Position numbers and translations under genes: made by a program. From assembly GCA_022361535.1 (NCBI GenBank), contig JAKSAU010000984.1, forward strand, positions 1 to 9,160: DNA of 9,160 nucleotides, given 5' to 3'. Positions 1-6,421 of this stretch are shown one piece after another. The DNA comes from Desulfobacterales bacterium. Lineage in GTDB: Bacteria > Desulfobacterota > Desulfobacteria > Desulfobacterales > Desulfobacteraceae. A model generated the notes under the pieces. That model worked only from the letters and a program-made list of their open reading frames with translations, had not been told where the DNA came from and searched no databases. Position 1 is the stretch's first letter. The number at the start of each line of letters is the position of its first letter.

Positions 1-676
1 GGAGAATTCCTTTAAAATCTCTCACATATTCTTTGACCGTGATTCCGTCAGAATTTATGGCAGTCACCTGGCCATTGTTTTTACCCATATAAGTACCAAC
101 ACTCACTTCATATCCTTTACCACTGGCTTCCTCAACCATGGCTACTGAGCGGCCCTTCATCTCAATCACCGCAACAAGCTTAATTTGACTTATGTCCATT
201 TTTTCCAATGGTGTTAATATCCGCTTAGGTCTCAACTTGATCTGTTTGCCATCAACACCGACAGCAGGAGGGGTGGGCTCTTTTTTTTCACTAAGCAAGG
301 GGATAAAGGGATCAACCCGTCCTTTGGTATCATATTTCAACAACGTTGTGGTTATCTCTGATTTTTTAACGGTGCTGGAATCACCAGAATTCTTAACTCC
401 CGCTTGTTTCTCAATAGAAGCTCTATTTTCGGAAAAAACTGGTTTGGAGTTTTTACCTAATTTTTCTGTGGCACTTTCTTTTTTTAATTGTTCGCTTTTA
501 TTGGCTACTTTGGGCTTTGCTGTTTTCTTAGATGCCTGTTTAGGCTTATTGATGGATTTCGACACAACTGCCGCAGGCTCTTGCGAATTTACCGTTGCTT
601 CTTCTTTGCAGGCTGTCAGGCAGAGTAACATGATACTCAGTCCCGCCATACAACATATTCTAATGAGTTTTGCCAT
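1..676 (-). CDS. pilP: PilP, type IV pilus inner-membrane lipoprotein (3' end cut by window edge)
   Basis: Type IV pilus assembly lipoprotein that in known systems links the PilN/PilO inner-membrane heterodimer to the PilQ secretin in the periplasm. I translated 225 codons from the ATG at 676 with no stop before the window edge. A short hydrophobic leader ends in a lipobox, LTAC, with Cys23 as the predicted lipidated residue. A long Lys/Ser/Thr-rich, probably disordered linker follows at about 24-115. Then comes the PilP core: GRVDPFIPL (119-127), LEKMDISQIKLV (157-168) and the very typical SGKGYEVSVGTYMGKNNGQV (185-204). Probably only a short C-terminal piece is missing. The gene starts 12 bases after the pilO stop and its Shine-Dalgarno is weak (a GAGG about 17 bases upstream), so it may depend on translation of pilO. 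The ATG at 689 is out of frame. The order pilM-N-O-P predicts pilQ beyond position 1. Confidence 0.93.
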   Translation of the reverse strand, partial: MAKLIRICCMAGLSIMLLCLTACKEEATVNSQEPAAVVSKSINKPKQASKKTAKPKVANKSEQLKKESATEKLGKNSKPVFSENRASIEKQAGVKNSGDSSTVKKSEITTTLLKYDTKGRVDPFIPLLSEKKEPTPPAVGVDGKQIKLRPKRILTPLEKMDISQIKLVAVIEMKGRSVAMVEEASGKGYEVSVGTYMGKNNGQVTAINSDGITVKEYVRDFKGIL

Positions 677-688
677 ACCAGATGCCCA

Positions 689-1363
689 TTATCCTCGTTT
701 TGATTTCTTCCCTTTTTTTCCTTTGCCTTTGGCTTGCTTTTGCTCTGAAAACATATATGTGACTGCCGAACATTTCATTTGAATAGAATTTTTAAAATGT
801 TTCCCTTTGCCTGATTCCGCCGGTTTCATGGACATAGTCGGCACATTTACAATACGGTTCAAACCTGCTACTTGAAAAAAGAAATCAGCCATTTGATGAT
901 AGCGACCTTGAACTGTCATTGATAGAGGTATTTCTTTGTAGAATTGTTGGGTTACAGCCGCCTCGGGCTGAAACAACTGTACTTCAAGGCCTGCATTTTT
1001 CCCAGCTTTTGAAATTTCATCAAGCAGGGACGGTAGTTCTTTATTATCCGGCAGTGCAGTCATGGCTATATTATATCGTTCCTGGGCTTCAGCCATTTGC
1101 TTTTCAACTTTTTTAAGGGACCTGGCCTTAGCCTTATATATTGCCAATTTTTTTTGCTGATTTTCAAGTTCTGTTTGGGTTAGTTTAAGGGTCTCAAGTT
1201 TTGGGGCGAAAATAAAATAGTAGAAGCCCCCACCAATCAAAAGGATAGTGCCAATACAGATAAGTAAACGCTGAACTTTCGTTAACGCCCCGATTATAGA
1301 AAATAGGGTATCAATTTGTGCCTGGATTTTAGCAGTCTTTTTCTCAGTTTTTTCTTCGGCCAT
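689..1363 (-). CDS. pilO: PilO, type IV pilus inner-membrane alignment protein
   Basis: Bitopic inner-membrane protein that pairs with PilN and positions the pilus motor and secretin. The 224-residue protein has a charged cytoplasmic N-terminus, one membrane segment (about 33-52), a coiled-coil stretch (about 55-95), and then the ferredoxin-like periplasmic domain. That domain carries the family signature LPDNKELPSLLDEISKAG (about 104-121), followed by a short beta region with YKEIPLSMTVQGRYHQMADFF. The length fits the family. The start ATG (1363-1361) overlaps the pilN stop as TAATG. A GGGGAAG Shine-Dalgarno about 8 bases upstream lies inside the pilN tail codons, so the two genes are coupled. 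The protein ends in an unusual basic tail (KGKGKKGKKSKRG), encoded by a polypurine tract, that lies past the conserved domain. Confidence 0.95.
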   Translation of the reverse strand: MAEEKTEKKTAKIQAQIDTLFSIIGALTKVQRLLICIGTILLIGGGFYYFIFAPKLETLKLTQTELENQQKKLAIYKAKARSLKKVEKQMAEAQERYNIAMTALPDNKELPSLLDEISKAGKNAGLEVQLFQPEAAVTQQFYKEIPLSMTVQGRYHQMADFFFQVAGLNRIVNVPTMSMKPAESGKGKHFKNSIQMKCSAVTYMFSEQKQAKGKGKKGKKSKRG

Positions 1364-1962
1364 TATTTCTTCCCCTTATTGGGTTCTTTGCCCTTTTGAG
1401 AGGTTTTTGCAGAAGCAGGTTGTTTTTTTGAACATGAAATTTCAAATTCCTTCAAACTGACGCCACCTGCATAATTTTTTACTTTTGACCGTTTTAGATC
1501 TACAACCCCAAAAAGTGGAGATTGTTCAAGGTTTCTCATGAAATCTGCAATAGTGGGGTTATCAAAGGCTACACCCTTAAGTACCACTTTATTTCTATCT
1601 GCATCTATACTGGAAAGCCACATTCTGGTTTTCACAACCCTATCAGCAAGCTCTTCCAGTAATATTTGTTGCTCATCTTTCCTAGTTTTAAGTGAAGCTA
1701 CAATGTTCAATTTATCGTTTAGAATTTTAAGTTTTTTCTTGATTGCAGTAACGCGATCAGCCTGTTTCTTATATTTTAGGCTTTCCGCCTTAACAGATTC
1801 GATTCTGTTTTTTGTTTGAGATATTTTGCTCTCAACGCTTAAGGTGACCCAGACTAAAGCAACAATTATCAAAGCAATGCTAAGAAGAAAAATAGATACC
1901 TGACGACGTATATTTTCTTTTTTTCGGGCTAGCCTAAACGGCAGAAGGTTGATTCTTATCAT
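1363..1962 (-). CDS. pilN: PilN, type IV pilus inner-membrane alignment protein
   Basis: Bitopic membrane protein whose short cytoplasmic N-terminus docks onto PilM and whose periplasmic domain dimerises with PilO. In the 199-residue protein the PilM-binding motif is plain at the very start (MIRINLLPFR, residues 1-10). A basic stretch and one membrane helix (about 22-42) follow. Next come a coiled coil (about 43-100) and a compact domain containing TRMWLSSIDADRNKVVLKGVAFDNPTIADFMRNLE, typical of PilN. The start overlaps the pilM stop by four bases (ATGA), so translation is coupled. The C-terminus (about 180-199) is Lys/Gly-rich, like that of PilO, and is not part of the conserved fold. Confidence 0.95.
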   Translation of the reverse strand: MIRINLLPFRLARKKENIRRQVSIFLLSIALIIVALVWVTLSVESKISQTKNRIESVKAESLKYKKQADRVTAIKKKLKILNDKLNIVASLKTRKDEQQILLEELADRVVKTRMWLSSIDADRNKVVLKGVAFDNPTIADFMRNLEQSPLFGVVDLKRSKVKNYAGGVSLKEFEISCSKKQPASAKTSQKGKEPNKGKK

Positions 1963-3008
1963 TTGTCATCCACTCGTCTCATGGCAAGCCCCAGTGCTAT
2001 AGGGGCCTGAAGTTTAAATATTTCCAAATCACTGAACCTTTTGGAGTCAACAATAAGTCCCCCAAACGGATCAATTTTGGAAACCGGTACACTCAGTTCA
2101 GAACTCAGGTTTTGGTAAAGATTCTGTATGAATCCCCCACCGCCACTGAGGACAATTTTCTCAAGTTTAATATCGTTGGTTCCAGACTCAAACGTGTGAA
2201 CGACTTCACATATTTCAGCGCACCAGCCACTGGAAATTGCTTCATAAATTTCAGCCGCAGTTTCAGGGCTGCTTGGCGGTTCTTCTCCTATTACAATCCG
2301 AAATGCTGACTCCCGGTCGATTTCAAGACGTTCACTTAGCGAGTCAATTAAGTGATTACACCCTGTCATCATATCCCTCATCATCATTGAGTTATTATCT
2401 TTGAGGATATTCAGGGATGTTTTTGAGGCCCCCACATCAACCAGCAAAGTCACTGTTTCCGGATCTTCACCTGGAAGAGTTTCGAAAAGATTCTGCAAGG
2501 CAAATGCATCAACGTCAATAATGCTGGGATTCAAGCCAGCCATCTGTATCAACTCGATATATTCTGCAACAAGATCTTTTTTTACTGCGACAAGAAGAAC
2601 ATTCATCTGTTCTGCTGAGTATTCACTTTCTCCCAATATTTGATAGTCAATATTCACATCATCTATATCGTAAGGTATATACTGCTCAGCTTCTGCCCTG
2701 ATGTTTTTATGGAGTTCTTCTTCAGAAACATTGGGAGTACTGATGGTTTTTATTACCACCGAATGGCCACCAGTAGAAATGGCAACATTCTTTTCTCTAA
2801 TCTTTTGGGATTTAAACAAAGAGCGAATTATTCCGGCAAGACTCTCCATATCGACAATCCGGCCTTCTTCAACAGCTCCCGGCGGTACAGGGGCTATGCC
2901 GAATTTCTGCAGAAAATTTCCTTTCTTGGATATTTTGAGTTCAGCCACTTTTACGAAAGCAGATCCAATATCTAGACCCACAAGATGATCTTTTTTTCCG
3001 AATACCAT
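1959..3008 (-). CDS. pilM: PilM, actin-like cytoplasmic type IV pilus assembly protein
   Basis: Cytoplasmic actin/FtsA-like ATP-binding protein that binds the N-terminal INLLP motif of PilN and relays motor ATPase state to the pilus machine. The 349-residue protein has the ASKHA nucleotide-binding signatures in order: phosphate-1 VGLDIGSAFVKVAEL (about 10-24), phosphate-2 LLVDVGASKTSLNIL (about 188-202) and the adenosine loop KIVLSGGGGFIQNL (about 284-297). The length is normal for the family. The ATG at 3008 is supported by AAGGATAAAGG upstream (about 7-14 bases). It is the first gene of the pilMNOP operon and diverges from the kinase gene across 224 AT-rich bases. I could not assign its promoter: an AGTCAA (TTGACT on the minus strand) at 3125-3130 has no well-spaced -10 box. 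Confidence 0.96.
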   Translation of the reverse strand: MVFGKKDHLVGLDIGSAFVKVAELKISKKGNFLQKFGIAPVPPGAVEEGRIVDMESLAGIIRSLFKSQKIREKNVAISTGGHSVVIKTISTPNVSEEELHKNIRAEAEQYIPYDIDDVNIDYQILGESEYSAEQMNVLLVAVKKDLVAEYIELIQMAGLNPSIIDVDAFALQNLFETLPGEDPETVTLLVDVGASKTSLNILKDNNSMMMRDMMTGCNHLIDSLSERLEIDRESAFRIVIGEEPPSSPETAAEIYEAISSGWCAEICEVVHTFESGTNDIKLEKIVLSGGGGFIQNLYQNLSSELSVPVSKIDPFGGLIVDSKRFSDLEIFKLQAPIALGLAMRRVDDK

Positions 3009-3176
3009 ACGCCTTTATCCTTAAACTGGGCTATCGCAAATGGCCTGAACGGAGAAGCCAATTGTTATTTGTATTGCTATCTCCTAACTAATATGACTAT
3101 ATATTTGATACGATATACACGTAAAGTCAAGTATAATCCGACTTTTAAACGATTGAATAGCAAATAAATTAAGTAT

Positions 3177-3206
3177 TTGTCAAATTAAAAGCCAATTATT
3201 TATGAA
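3177..3206 (+). promoter_or_regulatory. Weak sigma70-like promoter candidate for the kinase-regulator operon
   Basis: TTGTCA (3177-3182) is followed after 18 bases by TATGAA (3201-3206), a 5/6 and a 4/6 match to sigma70 boxes. A start near 3213 would leave a leader of only about 20 bases before the GTG at 3233. The surrounding DNA is AT-rich enough for this to occur by chance. Confidence 0.25.
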
Positions 3207-3220
3207 CTATATTTCATAAA
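3199..3220. repeat. Inverted repeat just upstream of the kinase start
   Basis: TTTATGAA, six bases, TTCATAAA: a perfect 8-bp inverted repeat ending 12 bases before the GTG start at 3233. It overlaps the candidate -10 box, so it could be an operator. If transcribed, it could instead be a hairpin next to a start that has no Shine-Dalgarno. Which of these applies cannot be told from sequence. Confidence 0.4.
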
Positions 3221-3232
3221 AACACAAAAAGT

Positions 3233-4681
3233 GTGAAAAAATTGACCCAAAAAACCAACCTTACCCAAGGCACCCGCCCATTTGTCCTGGTTAAAGCATT
3301 TACTATTTCAAGTCTGATCGTTATGCTCACGGCTACCATAGTAATAGCAGCCCTAAACGCCCATTGGGTAAGAAATATACTCCTTGAAAAGAGTAAGGAA
3401 TACAATCGGCTTTTGGTGGAAAACCTGAACCACCAAATCTTTTTGAGATTTGTTGCACCGGTTGTTTTCAAACATGGCGAAATAAAATTAAGAGAAAAGA
3501 CCCAGCACCAACTCCTTGACACCGTTGTTAAATCAACACTCCACAGTTTCCATGTTGACATGGTTAACATATACGGAACAGACAATATTATCGGCTACAG
3601 TTTTGACAAATCATATATCGGCCGGCAAAACGCCGGTGGGGTTCACTATGAAAAAGCCATGAGAAATGAATCCACCTCAAAACTTATCCAAAAAGGCAGT
3701 TTTATAGAGTTGATGTTCTGGTTTCCCAAAGAAACCAAAATAGTCACATTTGCACCTTTGATTCAGGAGGTCCAGTTATCCCGAAACAAGGACAGAATGG
3801 TAATCGGTGTCATTGAAATTATACGAGATGTATCAGATGACTACCAGCAGGTATTCAAACTACAAGGTCTGATCGTGGCAAGCTGTGCAAGCATTATGGG
3901 AGTGCTTTTTCTTGTGCTCAGGTTCATAGTAAAGCATGGAGAAAAGATAATCGAACGCAGGGCCGAAGAGCGGCTCAGACTTGAAGAAAAATTAAGGCGT
4001 GCTGAACATTTATCTGCTATTGGTGAAATGACTGCAGGCGTGTCTCACGAAATCCGCAACCCATTAGGAATTATCAAAAGCAGTGCTCAACTGATGAGAA
4101 AAAAGATGGCCCGCCTGGATCCTTCAAGCAATATACCTGCAATCATTGTAGAAGAGTCAACTCGATTAGATCGAATCATCAAAGATTTCCTAGACTTTGC
4201 CAAACCCATAGTTGCTGACCTCAGGCCCTGTGCCATAGAGGATATAATTGAAAAGAACCTTATTTTCCTGGCACCGAAAGCCAAGGAGGAAAATGTCAGG
4301 ATAATAAAAGATTTCCAGAACAACCTGCCGGAGATTCTTGCCGATCCTGCCATGCTTTATCAGGCAATTTTAAATATTTTCCTGAATGCTTTTCAGGCTA
4401 TGGAAAATGAAAAGGGCAGTATAACTATTACTACCTGGTATGAGACGGGTTTCGTTCATATCAGTTTTACGGACACAGGGCATGGCATTGATGAAGATGA
4501 TTTAAAAAAGATATGGACCCCCTTCTTTACAACTAAGGAAACCGGAACAGGGCTGGGCTTGGGTATTATAAAAAATATAATTGAAGCTCATCAGGGAAGT
4601 ATTAATATATCCAATACTTCATCAGGTGGTACAACACTAGAGATCGCCCTTCCCTCAGCAAAGGAAGCAACCCAGGAGTAA
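3233..4681 (+). CDS. Membrane sensor histidine kinase, NtrC-regulator partner type
   Basis: Two-component sensor that should autophosphorylate on His272 and pass the phosphate to the regulator encoded next to it. The 482 residues contain membrane helix 1 (about 22-43), an extracytoplasmic domain of about 165 residues, and membrane helix 2 (about 212-233). A charged helix (238-258) leads to the catalytic core: H-box SHEIRNPL around His272, N-box ending at Asn385 (LNIFLNAFQAM), G1 DTGHG (414-418), F-box WTPFFTTK and G2 GTGLGLG (438-444). The sensor part contains VNIYGTDNIIGYSFDKSYIG, reminiscent of a single Cache/PAS-like fold (inference). There is no evident HAMP or PAS domain. This two-helix layout resembles ZraS/AtoS kinases and differs from the multi-helix PilS, so I give no pil name. 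The start is GTG: an in-frame TGA at 3203 and the position of helix 1 exclude other obvious starts. No clear Shine-Dalgarno is visible. Confidence 0.93.
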   Translation: MKKLTQKTNLTQGTRPFVLVKAFTISSLIVMLTATIVIAALNAHWVRNILLEKSKEYNRLLVENLNHQIFLRFVAPVVFKHGEIKLREKTQHQLLDTVVKSTLHSFHVDMVNIYGTDNIIGYSFDKSYIGRQNAGGVHYEKAMRNESTSKLIQKGSFIELMFWFPKETKIVTFAPLIQEVQLSRNKDRMVIGVIEIIRDVSDDYQQVFKLQGLIVASCASIMGVLFLVLRFIVKHGEKIIERRAEERLRLEEKLRRAEHLSAIGEMTAGVSHEIRNPLGIIKSSAQLMRKKMARLDPSSNIPAIIVEESTRLDRIIKDFLDFAKPIVADLRPCAIEDIIEKNLIFLAPKAKEENVRIIKDFQNNLPEILADPAMLYQAILNIFLNAFQAMENEKGSITITTWYETGFVHISFTDTGHGIDEDDLKKIWTPFFTTKETGTGLGLGIIKNIIEAHQGSINISNTSSGGTTLEIALPSAKEATQE

Positions 4682-4687
4682 GAAAAG

Positions 4688-6076
4688 ATGGAAAACATTC
4701 TGATTGTAGATGATGAAAAACACTATCCCATGATCATTGGCGAGGTGCTTGCAGAAGAGGGGTATAAGCCTTTTACTGCGTCCAGTGGCATGGAAGCCCT
4801 GGACATTCTTAACTCCCAGTTCATTGATTTGGTTCTTTCCGATGTTAAAATGCCTGGTATGTCAGGTATTGACTTGCTTGAAAAAATTAAAGAGATAAAG
4901 CCCGACCTGCCGGTTATTATCATGACAGCATTCGGAAGTGTTGAAAAGGCTGTGGAAGCCATGCATAAAGGCGCATACACCTTTATCTTAAAGCCTTTCG
5001 AAAATGAAGCTCTCATTGCTCATATTGCCAAAGCTCTGTCCATGTACAGAATTGTCCAGGAAAATACAATTTTAAGAGATGCCATCCGTACACGGTACCA
5101 ATTCGACAACATCATCGGTAAAAGCAAACCCATGCAGGAGCTATACGAAATTATAAAAAAAGTGGCGCCAACCAACGCCTCTGTGCTTATAGAGGGTGAA
5201 AGCGGTACCGGAAAGGAGTTGGTTGCAAAATCCATCCATTATAACAGCCTGAGAAAAGATTACCCTCTTGTCGCAGTTAACTGCTCCGCCTTTGCCGAGT
5301 CTTTGTTGGAAAGCGAACTTTTCGGACATGAAAAAGGTGCATTCACCGGGGCTGCAAACTTAAAGCGCGGAAGATTCGAGCTGGCAGACAAAGGCACGTT
5401 GTTTCTTGACGAAATCGGAGAACTGCCTATGCCACTTCAGGTCAAACTTTTAAGAGTCCTCCAGGAACGGACCGTGGAAAGGGTAGGCGGTACTCAATCC
5501 ATCCAGGTAGATTTCAGGTTAATTGCTGCTACCAACAAAGTGTTGGAAGACGAAGTAAAAAAAGGGAACTTTAGGGAAGACCTTTATTACCGCTTAAACG
5601 TAGTCAAAGCCGGCATGCCGCCATTAAGAGACCGTCAGGAAGACATTCCCCTGCTTATAAATCATTTTGTCCAGAAGTATACTCAAGGACCGGAATCTGC
5701 CGGACCTGTCAAAGGAATTTCCAAAGATGCGATACAAGTCCTTTGCGATTACGAATGGAAAGGTAATGTAAGAGAACTTGAAAATGTCATCGAACGGGCA
5801 GTCATTCTTGCTGGTGCAGATTTAATTTTCGCATCAGATCTGCCCCCCCAAATCAGAAACCCTAAAGGCAACACATTGCAATTGGACGGAATCCCCGAAG
5901 GAGTTGGGCTTGCAGAGACTCTCGCCGCAGTTGAAAAGCGAATGATTAAGAGGGCCATGAAGATGTCCGGGAATGTGCAGACTAAAGCGGCACAGATTCT
6001 TGGCATTGGAAAAAGCGGCTTGAACCAGAAACTTAAAAAATTCAATCTGGACAAGGAATTGAATCTCGGTAAATAG
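4688..6076 (+). CDS. NtrC-family sigma54-dependent response regulator
   Basis: DNA-binding activator that, once phosphorylated, uses ATP to open sigma54-RNA polymerase promoters. The 462 residues are complete. The receiver domain (about 3-118) has the acidic pair Asp8-Asp9, phospho-acceptor Asp52 (LSDVKMPG), Thr80 and Lys102. The AAA+ domain (about 140-375) has Walker A GESGTGK (170-176), the sigma54-contact loop GAFTGA (217-222) and Walker B LFLDE ending Asp241-Glu242. Arginine-finger-type and sensor motifs follow (FREDLYYRLN, WKGNVRELENV). A Fis-type helix-turn-helix (about 416-454, GNVQTKAAQILGIGKSGLNQKLKK) ends the protein. An AGGAG Shine-Dalgarno lies in the end of the kinase gene, 10 bases before the ATG, and the two genes are 6 bases apart. 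Palindromes and a sigma54 promoter directly downstream suggest a local target. It is PilR/AtoC/ZraR-like, and its regulon cannot be read from the protein alone. Confidence 0.96.
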   Translation: MENILIVDDEKHYPMIIGEVLAEEGYKPFTASSGMEALDILNSQFIDLVLSDVKMPGMSGIDLLEKIKEIKPDLPVIIMTAFGSVEKAVEAMHKGAYTFILKPFENEALIAHIAKALSMYRIVQENTILRDAIRTRYQFDNIIGKSKPMQELYEIIKKVAPTNASVLIEGESGTGKELVAKSIHYNSLRKDYPLVAVNCSAFAESLLESELFGHEKGAFTGAANLKRGRFELADKGTLFLDEIGELPMPLQVKLLRVLQERTVERVGGTQSIQVDFRLIAATNKVLEDEVKKGNFREDLYYRLNVVKAGMPPLRDRQEDIPLLINHFVQKYTQGPESAGPVKGISKDAIQVLCDYEWKGNVRELENVIERAVILAGADLIFASDLPPQIRNPKGNTLQLDGIPEGVGLAETLAAVEKRMIKRAMKMSGNVQTKAAQILGIGKSGLNQKLKKFNLDKELNLGK

Positions 6077-6092
6077 AGTCACATCTTTATCA

Positions 6093-6108
6093 GTTCAAAA
6101 TTTTAAAC
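6093..6108. promoter_or_regulatory. Upstream palindromic site 1, candidate activator-binding site
   Basis: GTTCAAAATTTTAAAC is a 16-bp palindrome with one mismatched pair and shares GTTCAAAATTTT with the perfect palindrome 79 bases downstream. Its centre is about 221 bases upstream of the predicted start of the sigma54 transcript. It lies just past the regulator stop codon. That the regulator binds here is inference from position and symmetry. Confidence 0.5.
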
Positions 6109-6169
6109 CGCCCCCAATACCCTATTTTAAAAAGAACTTCCCTATGTTTGGGCATTAGGTTCAAAAGAC

Positions 6170-6189
6170 AAGTTCAAAATTTTGAACTT
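6170..6189. promoter_or_regulatory. Perfect 20-bp palindrome, candidate activator-binding site 2
   Basis: AAGTTCAAAATTTTGAACTT reads identically on both strands. Its centre is about 142 bases upstream of the predicted transcript start, a usual distance for NtrC-type enhancer sites. A further half-site, GGTTCAAAAG, lies at 6158-6167. Dimeric Fis-type helix-turn-helix proteins recognise such dyads. The cognate protein is presumably the regulator encoded immediately upstream. Confidence 0.6.
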
Positions 6190-6295
6190 CACACAAGAAC
6201 CCAGGAATTTTCAGTTTTAGAGATTCATTATTTTTTTAGATGATAAAATAATATTTTCAGGATGTTATAAAAAATGTGAGAGGATTTTTAAAGCC

Positions 6296-6311
6296 TGGCA
6301 AAGAACTTGCT
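6296..6311 (+). promoter_or_regulatory. Sigma54 (-24/-12) promoter
   Basis: TGGCAAAGAACTTGCT matches the sigma54 consensus (TGGCAC, five bases, TTGC). The invariant GG (6297-6298) and GC (6309-6310) are separated by exactly 10 bases, and a T-rich run follows the -12 element as is common. With the C of GC at -12, transcription would start at about A6322. No open reading frame follows; only a short RNA and a terminator do. Confidence 0.85.
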
Positions 6312-6321
6312 TTTTATATTT

Positions 6322-6397
6322 ACAACTAACCAACGGTTAGTTTTTTCATCTTTTTTTCCTTTTCTAAAAAAGGCTGCCAATAGGCAGCCTTTTTTAG
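6322..6397 (+). ncRNA. Predicted sigma54-dependent small RNA, about 75 nt
   Basis: A transcript from the sigma54 promoter would begin at about 6322 and end at the terminator at about 6395-6400. Its layout is that of a base-pairing sRNA. A 5' hairpin has an 8-bp perfect stem, AACTAACC (6324-6331) with GGTTAGTT (6335-6342), and an AAC loop. A pyrimidine-only linker with a single A follows (6343-6365), and then the terminator hairpin. The linker contains CATCTTTTTTTCCTTTTCT, whose complement has the form of a Shine-Dalgarno followed by ATG. A caution is that the first hairpin is itself followed by six T residues and might act as an early terminator. I do not recognise an established RNA family. 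The existence of the transcript is inferred from promoter and terminator. Confidence 0.65.
6364..6397. terminator. Bidirectional intrinsic terminator
   Basis: CTAAAAAAGGCTGCC (6364-6378) pairs perfectly with 6383-6397 (GGCAGCC followed by T6AG) around an AATA loop, giving a 15-bp stem with a T-run in the plus direction and, by symmetry, in the minus direction. It would end the predicted sRNA and any kinase-regulator read-through on the plus strand. On the minus strand it would end the TPR-gene transcript, whose stop codon is 24 bases away. Confidence 0.92.
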
Positions 6398-6421
6398 TTT
6401 TATCTATAGACCCTGTAATCT

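Larger units (their letters stand above)
6077..6421. other. Gene-free control region holding the sigma54 sRNA locus
   Basis: This stretch of about 345 bases lies between the converging regulator and TPR genes and has no credible protein gene. In plus-strand order it contains two related palindromes, a strongly AT-rich segment (about 6210-6275) that could help DNA bending, a sigma54 promoter, a short predicted transcript and a terminator. No IHF consensus was clear enough to call. Confidence 0.8.

Noticed and set aside
192..782. Plus-strand 196-codon open frame
   Set aside because: It lies antisense to pilP and the end of pilO, whose protein signatures are unmistakable on the minus strand; the plus-strand translation shows no family motif.
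3009..3062. Possible sigma54 promoter in front of pilM
   Set aside because: TGGC and TTGC occur on the minus strand but 17 bases apart; no GG-N10-GC spacing is present.
3132..3137. Perfect TATAAT in the pilM-kinase intergenic region as a plus-strand promoter
   Set aside because: The nearest -35-like hexamer, TTGATA (3105-3110), is 21 bases away, too far for sigma70, and there is no extended -10. Such hexamers are expected in DNA this AT-rich.
6324..6346. The 8-bp hairpin plus T-run read as the terminator of the kinase-regulator operon only
   Set aside because: It begins two bases after the predicted sigma54 start and has an AT-rich stem; a much stronger terminator follows at 6364. It is better explained as the 5' hairpin of the sRNA, though partial early termination cannot be excluded.
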